54,611 bases of DNA from Branchiostoma floridae (lineage: Eukaryota; Chordata; Leptocardii; Amphioxiformes; Branchiostomatidae), in contig NC_049997.1 in the NCBI RefSeq assembly GCF_000003815.2, positions 8,008,416 to 8,063,026 of the forward strand, written 5' to 3'. The translations under genes were made by a program, and so were the position numbers. Each line of letters begins with the position of its first letter. Position 1 is the stretch's first letter. This document shows, piece by piece, positions 35,711 through 46,039 of the stretch. Below the pieces are notes generated by a model that was not told the origin of the DNA, searched no databases, and saw only the letters and a program-made list of their open reading frames with translations.

Positions 35711-36934
35711 CAACAATGCCGAATAACAGAATTAACAGACACAACGGAAACTGATACAACAGAAGAATAGTGTTACGTAGATGTATTTTCATAATACGTA
35801 TATGACAATTACTGGCTATAGTCTCTACCAACTTCTAGAGTTGCAAAAATTAATATACACATGGTTGTCAACATGCCAAAACGGAAAGCGTACCACACGA
35901 CTGACATATGATTCTCCTAATTTTGAAAACTTTTGCTATTTTGCCGCCGAATTTTTTTTTATTGAGGATTGAGGTCATATACTGTTCCTGAATGCCATCG
36001 CGTTCTGATAGTGACAGTGATAGCTCCTGACAAGACTGGACTCTCTTCCGAGCAAAATTTGCTCTGCAATTGTACGTACAAATTCTTGAGGCCACAAGAA
36101 ACACCATAAGAAGTACATAATTAGAAAACAGTATACCTGTACGTTATGTGTATTATCAGAAAAAAAGTCTCTATATCCAAGGAGCTTTTTAAAGGAGCTT
36201 TTAGAAAGATCATTGCTATATCATACTGCATGGACATATAACCGATAGCAAACAAGACAAAGGGCACACAAAATATTTGTCTTACTCCTCGGCCAGAGTA
36301 GAAGGTGGGAGGGTACATCTTTGAAGTACACACACAACAAAAGCAAAAGGAAATAACCCTATACAGAAGCCATACTCGGTCTCCCTTTGGGACTTGTCAG
36401 AACAATGGGGTATCATCACTACAAATTGTTTTACAAGAAGGGGGAGTTTGGTCGCACCTCGCCATCTGGCAACTTCGAGTTGTCTGCGCGGCCGTGACTT
36501 CATTACCGGCGCGAGGCGCGAAGTTTCTCACAGCGGTTGATGGATGTTACGATCGGGGTGATTATCGTCTGTTTGCCAATGGGCTTTGTGCGGGAGGGAA
36601 GGGACACGGGAACTTCAGACTTGTCAAGTTTCTCACAGGTCTTACACAGAAATAGGACGGACGGCCTTTCTGTGTGGCCTCTGTGTCGACATATTGTAAA
36701 AAAAAATGATATGAAATCGTGTTGTCAAATTACAAAATGTTGCTGACGACGTAAATTCGAACTTTCTATTTAGTTTTATCATATTTGAATGTCCCTGATT
36801 TTACATTATGATTTCAATTTTTCGATATGAATCCTTTCTCAGTTTTCTGTTAAAAAATTTATATCCTTAGGTCCCCATAGTTGTCAGCAACTTTTTGTAG
36901 TTTTTTTTAAAAGATTTTTTAGAATGATTTTTCC

Positions 36935-37007
36935 ACGCAAGATGGTTGCAATATGAAACCCAATACAGATGTTGGAGAGCCCTCGTATTTTGCAACCATC
37001 CCTGCGT
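36935..37007. mobile_element. Small hairpin element
   Basis: acgcaagatggttgcaatat pairs with attttgcaaccatccctgcg across about 35 bp. No target duplication recognised. Confidence 0.45.
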
Positions 37008-37239
37008 AACTGTTTTAGCGGGGGCGGAAATACTTCAACTGGTGCTCAACTTGTAGAATAGCACCTGACCAAAAAACAGAAGAAACATGCCGTCTAAAAT
37101 GCGGACATCTTTTGAAAACGAACAAAATTGGCTGAATTTCTGTCGCTGTTTTAGACGAATAAGATACATTTCGAAGGTAAAGCTGTAGTTTTCTGGAAAT
37201 GACGGTTTTTATGTTTTTATTATTTTTCCACACCCTGTC

Positions 37240-37735
37240 CCTCCCTCTGCTCTGTGGGAAATGTTACGTCCCGCCCACCGCTCCCCACTGCGCATGTCAA
37301 ATGCAGCCTGTCAACAAAGCAAACTTGCAAATGAGTTGGAGGTCATATACGGGCGGACGGACCCGGACCAGTCATAACAGAGGTGAGCCGCTCAGAGGCA
37401 GGAGCTCGTACCGCAGCCGACTGGAACACTTCCTCGGTGCAGCTGCAGCCTCAGCCCGCAGGCCTACCCCGCTAGCTCCGGTGACTTTACCTTCCGCGTG
37501 GACTTCAACCGTTTCTGTCTGGCGTCGGGATTTTTTTTGCAGATGGTGACTTTTCCATGGCCTTTGTGTGGGCCTAACTTCGTTTGTGTCGGACCTTTCT
37601 GCTTCCATTGAGAACGCAGTGGACTTTTGTGTGTGTGCAAGAGCAGGCTGTTTCTGTGTCGGGACATTCCCCAAGAGGGATAGCTTTGTGACTTTTAGAC
37701 GCTGACTTTGCACAAACCTGAGGACCATTTTCACC
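37240..37735 (+). promoter_or_regulatory. GC-rich promoter / 5' leader of gene 2
   Basis: About 500 bp directly upstream of the start codon are clearly richer in G+C and CpG than the rest of the intergenic DNA. They contain GC-box-like cgcccacc and an NRF1-like tgcgcatg near 37275-37300. No TATA box is evident. The transcription start cannot be placed. An open frame across 37199-37549 has no recognisable protein and is probably untranslated leader. Boundaries are approximate. Confidence 0.45.
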
Positions 37736-37787
37736 ATGGGTGACATCAACCTTGTAGTCGTCGGCAGTGAAAGCGTCGGAAAAAGTG
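37736..37787 (+). CDS. Gene 2, exon 1 with P-loop (52 nt coding)
   Basis: It encodes MGDINLVVVGSESVGKS plus the first base of an Ala codon and ends at the donor g|gtgagt. The Walker A/G1 consensus GxxxxGKS falls exactly at Ras positions 10-17. Glu and Ser replace the two glycines at positions 12 and 13. Confidence 0.92.
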
Positions 37788-40700
37788 GTGAGTTTCCTCC
37801 TTTTTAATCTGGCATTTTAATTGAATTTCCGTTACTTCGGTGTCGAATGTATAATTTCTACCCCCATCCTTACTCTGTACAATGTCCATTTTCAATACAC
37901 AAATTTATGTGTCTTAGAAATCCGCTAGTAATAACACGTACGAATTTAATTCGTCGACTTCTGGATGACTTATCACACGTTGTGGCTTTTCATAGTCATG
38001 CATAAGAATAGGCTTACGGGGCAAGTACGGTCACGCACGGACTCAGGTCCCTCTACTCTACACCACCCGAATACAAACAACCATCGCAGTATAACACTAG
38101 AGCTGGTCCCACCTCTAATAGGCCGTGTGTGTTTGCTTCGCACTCGATTACCTGCCCTTTGATTAATAAAATGGTCACAAATATTGACTCGTTTTCTTAC
38201 CCCCCACACAGCTCTGACGGTTCGCTTTCTCACCAGAAGATATATCGGGGAATACCAGTCTGATACAGGTACGTTTCCAGGCAGAACAAAAACGCTGCAT
38301 ATTGTTCTCCCAATCTAGGATAATGTATTTCTCCTTAATTTCACCTTCCTTTAAGTTTTAACGACGTCTTTTGGAGTAGGTGATGTTTATTTGTTAACCG
38401 TTAGCACACAAGGAGGGACGATTGTCTTGAAGATTTTTTGAGAGATAAATTTTAGTTCTTAGTGACACGGAAGACGAGACAGAAGTACAAAAGGTGCCTT
38501 GTAAGGTTAAGGGGTTCGGGTTCAGGTTTCCTCGTGCGTTGTTTATGGACTTGTAGTTGTATGTGTTGAGTTATATTCCCGAGTGGTGGGAACATAAGGG
38601 CACTTTTGTTGGGGTGGGTTGTCGCGGCGCATGTACGGTGTGCCCAGCACACACACCCGTGCATTCATGAGTTCCCTCTCCGGTTACAGATATTGTGTAC
38701 AGACACCAGACCATGATTGATGGAGAGCAAACCAACATCGAGATCCTGGACGTCAGCACTGGAAAGGTGGGTCTTTTTCCATGTCTTTGAACCATAAACT
38801 GCTGGGATGCCCTCTGGGGTCGCCCTAACACTTCCAGATGTAGGAACGACAAGTCTTCTACGTGGGGCTTCTTTTAGAAGCAAATTGGGAGTTTGAAAAG
38901 ATAAGAGTGAGGTTTTTGCGTGTTTACGCGAAATGGTCTCTTGTTTGCTCGCGGCATTTGCTGGCTGTATAGCTCGTTGAAAATTAACCGAACGCTCAAA
39001 CAAGTTGATTCTGGTGATCCAGACATGCATCGCGGTGAAGAATCGGATCCATTCAGTGCTCTCGAGATTAAGTCCTTGTTTAGAAGAACAATGAAAATAA
39101 AAACGTCGCGGAAACTTTAATCAGGCGAGAATCCTCTTCAAGGCAACAATGCGCCGTCCCTTCTTTGACGGTGTGAAACATACTGTTGGGATTAGAACTC
39201 GGGACTCTTGATCTGTCGGGGAAAGGCACACAGGAGTCCTCTCCTGTGCACGGTAGAACGGTCAGACACAAGGCCGGTGTACAAAAAGGAAGCACAACAC
39301 TGAGCCACGAAAACTGCAGACAACCCATTTCCAGCCGCCACCGGCACAAATCGGTGTATTCACGGTTTTACCGCAATTAAAAAGTCGTGCCAAACTTTCA
39401 TACAACGGGACGCTTTTACTGACTAATTAAACCCGACAAGACAAACTCCGAAGTTCAGGGCGGAATGGGCACGTATAAGCCGAGGATCGTGTTTAGAATT
39501 ACGGTTAAATATCGGTGCCAAGTAGGTCGGCCAGGCCGCGGTGGTTGTGGTAAATCAGCCCGGGTAGATTGAAAGGGTTCGCCGCACCGGGGGTCTGTAT
39601 TGCCCCGGGCCGTAAGTATGGGGTCTGCTCTGTCCAGACGACGGGACCAAATTTGGGCCACACACGGCTTCTGGGACGGAAACCCCGCTTAAAACTGTCA
39701 TCTTGCGACGACAGGCGATTCAATTTTGTACCCGAAACTCCCATTTTCCTGTGTTAAAACTTCCAAAACGGTTGCAAGATTCTGAATTGAAACATTGCAT
39801 GGTACAATACCGAGATGCATGGACACATGTCATTTTGCACGGAAATTTCACGGTATGAGTTTTGCAGACAAATGTTGCGGGTGCCAAATCTACCGATCTA
39901 TTTGTCACTAGAAATGACTGTAGTAACTTTTCGGAAATTAGGAGTTTTCTTGACGATGACATTGAAGGAATATCTCAATGCCCAGACTAAATACAGGGAC
40001 TGGCACTTTGGACAGCGGTTTATTTTTCTAGAGTGCCCGGGCACAGGGCTAGGCTCCTCGGTGGACCATGTTTTGGACCAGGCATCCCACAAACGCACGT
40101 CTGGGCACTCAACCGTTCATTACCCCAATCCGAACCGCTATATCTCTTACCTGAGGGTGCTTTTCTAATTGGAAACCCAGAACTAGAAAGGCTTACCGCC
40201 CGCACATGGCCGGTTTTCCATTTTAAGACCTTTTTTTTAGATCTAATCTAAAGTGAATTTCGGGCACGTAGCAAGTGTGTTTAATAAATTTTAACTAGCA
40301 TGTGCATTATGTGTTTTCGAGAGGGCCTAACGACAATGGGTCCGATTCTTTACAAAAACAAAAGCTTTATGGTTCTTTGTGGACACAATGTCGCTAAACT
40401 TGTTCCGCTCTCATGGTCACCTCGGATACTTGTCGTCATTCTAACACACCCCGGCGGTTGTCAAGTTTGCGGGCCGACTTGGTCGCCATTGTTGACTCTC
40501 TCTTTACAAAGGAGGGCGTTGTTCTCTCCGAGCGCAGAGGTCGATCTGGAAGTGCCACGGGCGATTTTCTATGGTAGATGGAGTGCTAACGAGTTCGGGT
40601 GCGTCTGGTGGTCTGTCGTGTTTTCCTTGGAAATTGTATATTAATTAGGCACACGTGTGCCACTGATCCTTTGCCTGCTTCACGCCTACATTGTTTCTGT

Positions 40701-41560
40701 ATGGCAATTACGGGTAGACAGTCTGAACTCTGAAGCCATACACCCCCAGAAGGACCGTGTTTATTTTTCCCATGGGTGCATTTGACAAAATGAGGAACCG
40801 ATTCTCGTAGTTGCACAGGGATCTTGCATAGAATAATATAAACGAAACTGCAGACGTTTTCCAAAATTAGTTTGTGTAGAAAACATAAATAGTGTTATAT
40901 GCACACATTTTTCTTTTGATTCCCCATGGATGAACTTCACACAAAGGGGAACTGATTCTGGGGACCGTCCATAGATTTACATGAAACTTCAGGTTTTTCC
41001 ATCATTTCATAATCGTTTGAAAATGGTGTATATGTATGATATTTATGACCCAATGATACTAAATTTTCTTCATTTTTCTTGTTTCCCTTCAGGGTGGCGA
41101 TTCGTTACTGACCGACAAGCAGATACGGTGGGCAGACGGCTTCGTCATTGTGTACAGCATCTGCGACCGGGGCAGTTTCAACCGGCTCCGGGATCTCATC
41201 CGGGACATTCGCGACATCCGGGCATCTGAGAACAACCACCATCACGGACACCGGGATCAGTACAATCACTACTCTATGGTCATCATCGGTAACAAATCGG
41301 ACTTGGAACACCGGAGAACTGTGTCAACAGAAGAGGGGAAAGCGCTAGCGGCCACGTTAGAGTGCCCCTTCGCGGAAGTTTCAGCCGCAGACAGTTATCA
41401 CGATGTTGCAAAGCCGGTCCAAGGACTTTTGAGGACCGTACACGACACCAAGGTCATGTTGAAGAAAAGAAGAAATAGCCAGAAGTTCGTCAACGTTGCC
41501 AAGGCACTGACGGGGATGTTCGGGGGAAGAAAGACGACAAGAAAACGGCGCTCCTTGTAG
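37736..41560 (+). CDS. Ras-like small GTPase, RERG/RASL subfamily, switch-degenerate paralogue (complete, 217 aa)
   Basis: Four exons (37736-37787, 38212-38268, 38690-38766, 41093-41560) join in frame to 654 nt. The start ATG has a good context (tcaccATGgg). The protein is co-linear with Ras up to residue 57: P-loop GSESVGKS (10-17), YIGEYQSDTD (28-37), ILDVSTGK (55-62), WADGFVIVYSI, G4 NKSD (129-132), G5 VSAAD (158-162). Compared with Ras it has Glu12, Ser13, Asp35, Thr60 and Gly61 in place of G12, G13, T35, G60 and Q61, so nucleotide-contact motifs are kept and the switch machinery is not. A His-rich loop (ENNHHHGHRDQYNHY, 108-122) precedes G4. The C-terminus is basic (KKRRNS; RKTTRKRRSL) without a CAAX box, typical of the RERG branch; basic residues may mediate membrane or nuclear targeting (inference). 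Introns are 424, 421 and 2326 bp. Family assignment is firm; orthology is not. Confidence 0.92.
38212..38268 (+). CDS. Gene 2, exon 2, degenerate switch I (57 nt)
   Basis: The acceptor is ccccacacag and the donor is g|gtacgt. It encodes LTVRFLTRRY then IGEYQSDT. The invariant Mg-binding Thr35 of Ras is Asp here, with a Thr one position later. Size and phases equal those of exon 2419-2475 of gene 1. Confidence 0.92.
38690..38766 (+). CDS. Gene 2, exon 3, degenerate G3 box (77 nt)
   Basis: The acceptor is ccggttacag and the donor is aag|gtgggt. It encodes DIVYRHQTMIDGEQ then TNIEILDVSTGK. The DxxGQ motif is replaced by DVSTGK, one codon longer than in gene 1. The change sits directly at the exon edge, so an extended 3' splice-donor position could be part of its origin. 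Confidence 0.9.
38767..41092 (+). other. Intron 3 of gene 2 (2326 bp)
   Basis: Much longer than the other introns. It includes a SINE-like minus-strand remnant near 39175-39260 (gtcccgagttctaatccc on the minus strand) and unusually GC-rich blocks at 39520-39690 and 40030-40160, whose meaning is unclear. No coding content recognised. Confidence 0.6.
41093..41560 (+). CDS. Gene 2, terminal exon (155 aa and stop)
   Basis: The acceptor is tttcccttcag. The exon begins GGDSLLTDKQIRWADG and carries FVIVYSICDRGSFNRL, the histidine-rich loop, GNKSDLEHRRTVSTEEG (close to RERG), and the basic tail ending KRRSL, TAG at 41558-41560. It is strongly GC-rich compared with the flanking AT-rich DNA. Confidence 0.93.
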   Translation, partial: GGDSLLTDKQIRWADGFVIVYSICDRGSFNRLRDLIRDIRDIRASENNHHHGHRDQYNHYSMVIIGNKSDLEHRRTVSTEEGKALAATLECPFAEVSAADSYHDVAKPVQGLLRTVHDTKVMLKKRRNSQKFVNVAKALTGMFGGRKTTRKRRSL

Positions 41561-42368
41561 ACAAAATACAGAACTGTTACAATTCCTGACCAGCGTCACT
41601 ATAAAATGTATATCAGAGATATGTTAGCAATGTTGTATTGTAAGAAAAATGCACAAAGTGATATGTAAATATGTTAATGTTATTTATGACGTTTCAGTGT
41701 TTTTTCACCTCCTTTGCAAAGTTCCTTTTCCTCACATCGCACGGTTAGAATAACTTCGTAAACGTTCATTGTTAGCTAAGGCTTGACGAAAAAGTTTACT
41801 ATAAATCTCCCCTATCTGAAAAAGAGCTCAGTGTCCTATCTGAACGTTGAAATGGAGCCATGCAGAAGAAACAAGTGTGAAAAATGTCCAAATCTATGGG
41901 AATTATGAGAAAATTCCGGGAGCGGCATTGTTTGTATGAACAATGAATCGTCCTCGCGTTCTAATTCCGGTGCTAAAAGTCCACTATTATCTTTGTTGTC
42001 CTAAAAATCGCCAGAAATTTTAAAATGTCAGAGAATGAATATATTTTGTAGAACGTTATGGACCTTGTTTGTGAAATTGAAAAGGTCCTGTCTATTTGGT
42101 GTAAATATTTCGCGGCCTAAGCCGTTGGCAAAATACACAGTGTTCAAACCGACCGGTCCCCAAACAATGGCTCCCTCTATTTTGTATGCCCTTTGCTACG
42201 CCATGTTGCTTCTAGACCTTTTTATGTTCACATAATCGGATTTATCGCTCACATTTGTTTAGAAATCTCCCTACTTCCCAGCCCTCTGCAAAAGGGCAGG
42301 TCGCTCCATGCTGTAAAAACAGTTCTTGTGAAAGCTATTCCCATGTTAAACCCTTTGTACCGAAGGAA

Positions 42369-42374
42369 AATAAA
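42369..42374 (+). terminator. Possible polyadenylation signal of gene 2
   Basis: This is an AATAAA hexamer, followed by a T-rich stretch, about 0.8 kb past the stop codon of gene 2 on the coding strand. Hexamers occur by chance in AT-rich DNA, and no transcript evidence is available. Confidence 0.25.
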
Positions 42375-42966
42375 TGCTTGTTTTCATGTTGATACACGGA
42401 ATCTCTGGCGATTATGTGGTGGTTTTCTTTGTTTGTTTGAAAGAGTGAGACCGCTCTCTTCATACGCATACTTGAGAGATAATCAAGTCAATACAAGCTC
42501 CATACAACCACTAGAGTACATAGCAGGCATTGTAGTGTACACTACATGGCATTAAGGCTGGACAAAAAGATGATTCATTCAGAAAAGAAGTACTTCCATG
42601 TCGACTACAAAGGAAGACACAATTAATTAAGATTCCTGTTCTGAAGGATGACTGTACGAAGTGACATGATTGTTGGTTCGTCATTGTTATCGGAATCATC
42701 CCGCCGGAGCTTGTGGATAATTAACGAACCGTTAAACGAGATAATGAGAGAGTAGTAGACCGGACCACCCTATAGAATCGTTACGGGGTTTGTTCGCAAG
42801 CTTCAGGAGGGAATGGAGGGACAAAATTATCCTGTGGATAAATCTATATTAAACGCTTGGAGGAGGTGTGAAGTTTTCGAGAGGAATGTCCCTGTAGCTA
42901 GTGGAGCCCTTCGTTGGTAACTGGGAGACCCTAGTTCATTCTTAGGCCGATTTAGGTTGGGGCTGC

Positions 42967-43046
42967 TACTCTCCGAGCAGAGGTTGAGTCGCGTGTAATT
43001 TTTCCGACTGCTATATCTCCGCGACTCAACCTCTGCTCTGAGAGTA
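42967..43046. mobile_element. 80-bp MITE, TACTCTCC family, perfect 8-bp target duplication
   Basis: Terminal arms TACTCTCCGAGCAGAGGTTG... and ...caacctctgctctgagagta pair over about 27 bp, including gagtcgcg/cgcgactc. GGGGCTGC flanks both ends exactly (42959-42966 and 43047-43054). The interior shares ctatatctccgcgactcaac with the element at 28613-28712. Confidence 0.92.
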
Positions 43047-43276
43047 GGGGCTGCACCCGTCTTTCGGAAGGGACGTGTAAAATAGGAGTTCAGTTCAAGC
43101 GGTGTCTCAAGTCAAAGCCAAAGGGGAAGGGAAAGAAACCACTCAGGTAAAATAGACACTGAAACTGCTCTATGCAACAATAGGCACTGTAAGGACTGAA
43201 GGATAGTAGGAAAGCTAAAGTGAAGGTATAAAACGACCGTCGAGTACGAATATACCCTCCCTCAACACACGAGCGC

Positions 43277-43319
43277 GCACACACACACACAAACGCACAC
43301 ACACACACACACACACACA
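43277..43319. repeat. (AC)n microsatellite
   Basis: About 20 AC units with one aaacgc interruption. It lies next to a solo tctgcttggag-like fragment (cctgcttggagct, 43337). Confidence 0.9.
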
Positions 43320-43399
43320 AAGCGGGCCCCAAACTCCTGCTTGGAGCTTAACAATGCGCTGTAACAGAATAAGAAGAAGTCAGGCGTAGTTAATGCTGG

Positions 43400-44320
43400 G
43401 ATCTCTGTACTTCCGAAGCCACCTCCGTACCTGCTGGTAAGTTATAAACAACTGGCGTAAGTTGTGCTGATCTCTCCACCCGGGAACTTCCTAACCGTGT
43501 GTCACGGCGGGTTAGGCTCGCACAATGACGGCAGGAAGCGGCCAGCCTAAAGCCGATTGTGGGGTGGGGTAGGAACGTTGGGTGGGTGTTCCATACGGTG
43601 AGTCAAGGGAACACCGCCTTTTTTATTCACGGGAAAATCAAATGAACAATCAAATCAAACAAACAAATCAAATAAAGATTGAACCACACCTTGTTTTTTC
43701 ACTTTGATGACAAAACATTACTTTTTCTTTTCATTTTCTTGAAAAAGTACGCCGTCTTTTTAGGAGAAAATATTACTTTTTTCTCTGTGAAAATATAAGG
43801 TGAAAAATTACTGAAAATAGAAAAAAACATGCATGGCCTCATATTTCGGACTGAAACTACGTTTTGTTTTATGAAACATACTTTAGCAAATGGTAGAAAA
43901 CATCGCATTTTTTTGCATGCGGAAACTACAGGAACCAGTGAATTCTACCCACCTACTGTCGTTATATTTATCAAAGGAAATCCCCCACCTGCACACCTCC
44001 ACATTGTTTCCGTACATGGTATTGTTTATCAGCAAAAGTATGAGAAAAATGTTTATGAGAAAACTGCACGGAATGTTTGTTTTTTAGAAAGGCATGTTTG
44101 TGTATGCAAGTTATTCACTCCCTGTAGGTTTAGCCATTGTTGTGTTACACGCCGTAATATTTGCACTTGACCGGAATTTGTGGGTCACCCACTCACTTCC
44201 GTGTTTTACACCTTTTCTTAAGTGTGCCGTAGACAGGTGAACTTAAGGTGTTGACGTCTTGTTTTTAGAGATCCGGTGAGGTAATAGTTGTAGAGTTGGT
44301 GAAGTCATGGTTCTGGGTAG
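43400..44320. other. Non-coding stretch
   Basis: A homopolymer-rich AT region (43620-43830) and no recognised exon or element. Confidence 0.4.
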
Positions 44321-44323
44321 TAG

Positions 44324-44487
44324 TAATCTCCAAGCAGATACTACGGTATCCTATGGTGATAGTATCAAAAGCTGGCAAAGGAGTGTAGCCGGCCTAGGAG
44401 TGTGCATATTGGCTACCGAAGCATTGGATATGATGGACATACTCCTTTGTAAGCTTTTGATACTATCTAGGATCTGATAGGAGGTAA
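44324..44487. mobile_element. MITE, TAATCTCC family, copy near 44.3 kb
   Basis: taatctccaagcagatacta and atagtatcaaaagctggc at the left pair with agcttttgatactatctagg and atctgataggaggtaa at the right. The right end is eroded, and no target duplication is visible. Confidence 0.75.
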
Positions 44488-44882
44488 CTAAGGTAGGAGA
44501 GGTCGTGGTCTTTACCACCACAGTAATGTTTGTAGTTCTTTACTGACCACATACCGGGCGTTCTTGTGAGATTGACTCATGTCAACAGACAAGGGCTACT
44601 ATGTACATGTACCTTTCAGTGTCATGTCGGAGGGGAAAGCGGGTGATATAACCTGTAGCTACCTTATACCCCTTACCCCAAGCTTTAGAAAAAAAGGCCA
44701 ACAAAAAAAGACTACTCATGTCTCTAATCTTTATCGGTTAATGGAAAATGATGGCAAACTGTTTGTCCTAAACAATTCTCCATTTTCACACAAACCATGC
44801 TCGAAGAACCTTCGTCTCGGTGATGAAAAGACTAGTTAGAAAACCGTTTTAAAACTTTGAACAAGATTGCGTACTATGATTC

Positions 44883-45052
44883 TAGCCTCCATAGCAGGCT
44901 CTCTATGGGATTTTTTGGCTCATATTAGTCATAATACACTTTTGCTGGCAATTTCTTTCTGTAGTCAGAAAAGGCCAGCAATCAGCGAGCCAGTATAAAA
45001 GAAATGGCCAGCAAAAGTGTATTATGAGCAAAAAAAGGCCACAGAAAGCCTA
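44883..45052. mobile_element. 170-bp palindromic MITE, TAGCCTCC family, 9-bp target duplication
   Basis: The left end is tagcctccatagcaggctct; the right end is gccacagaaagccta. Inner arms cataatacacttttgctggc / gccagcaaaagtgtattatg pair perfectly. The flanks are CTATGATTC (44874-44882) and CTTTGATTC (45053-45061), a 9-bp duplication with one difference. It shares its left end with the 70-bp element at 9085-9154. Confidence 0.82.
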
Positions 45053-45172
45053 CTTTGATTCCACCATTTACAACCCATTTAGTACTATGATTCTAACATT
45101 TCAACCCATTTGATTTAGATATCGTATTACCTGCTCCACCGCAAAAATGGTGAAGCCAGAGACAGACTTTCT

Positions 45173-45292
45173 AATTCCCAAGCAGATGTTTGGTTGGAAC
45201 GTCGCCATATATTTACTGGCCAGTCGGGTTTTCTACTACTAGTATACTATGGGAAAAAAAAAACTCCATCGATCCAACATATACTTGGAGAT
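45173..45292. mobile_element. Possible further member of the CCAAGCAGATG class
   Basis: taattcccaagcagatgttt, ggttgga at the left and tccaacatatacttggagat a at the right are imperfect inverted repeats. No target duplication seen. Confidence 0.5.
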
Positions 45293-46039
45293 AAGTGATC
45301 CACCAGGCATTTAGAGAGCGTATTTGTTCGTAAGGACAAGGATCGGAAGTTGGGACCTGTTGGTCGGACATGTGGCGCAGGGAATGTCGGGACCTGCTCG
45401 CACCTCCGCGCCATTGACGTCACACGGCGTAATGACCATGAGGCATTCGGAAATGACCTGGTTCCGGGGCCATCTATCTGTTTGCGAAAGTGGACATCGG
45501 ATGAGCCCAGGACAGGTTGGTTTTGTGATGTGAGGATCCTTAATCGAACATCTCTATGCACTTCTGGCATAACGAAAAGGCTTGCCCCACCTTACCTCCT
45601 TACAGCCAAGGAAATGTTAATTAAGAAATACATTGCAGTACGGGAGAAATTACATCTATAATACTTCTTCGTTGCAGATACATTGACAGTATGTTCATTG
45701 TCTTTCCCAGGTCATCTACAGATATTAAAGAAACCCATATCTAATACTAGTAATAGAGAATCAAACAACTTTTCAAAAGCATACACCCCGCATTATCAAT
45801 ATGTATTTGAAAATTATGCAAAAGTACGGTTATCTTTCTGTTACAGATTTGCGTGTACATTTTATTATCAACAAGTTGATAAGTTTTGATTAGAAAAATG
45901 CAAGGTCTTGTCATAATCCAATGCGAGTTTCTCCGTTGTGACCAAGAAAGCATGAAAGTCTGGTACCGGTCGCTTTCTACAAAGATGTTGCAGCAACCTC
46001 CCTTCTTTCACCAAAGACATAAACCCAGGCCGTGGTAAC

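Noticed and set aside
37199-37549. 116-codon frame upstream of gene 2
   Set aside because: Lies in the GC-rich leader/promoter; composition explains the open frame and no domain is seen.
40300-40644. 114-codon frame within intron 3 of gene 2
   Set aside because: Inside an intron between well-supported exons; no recognisable domain.
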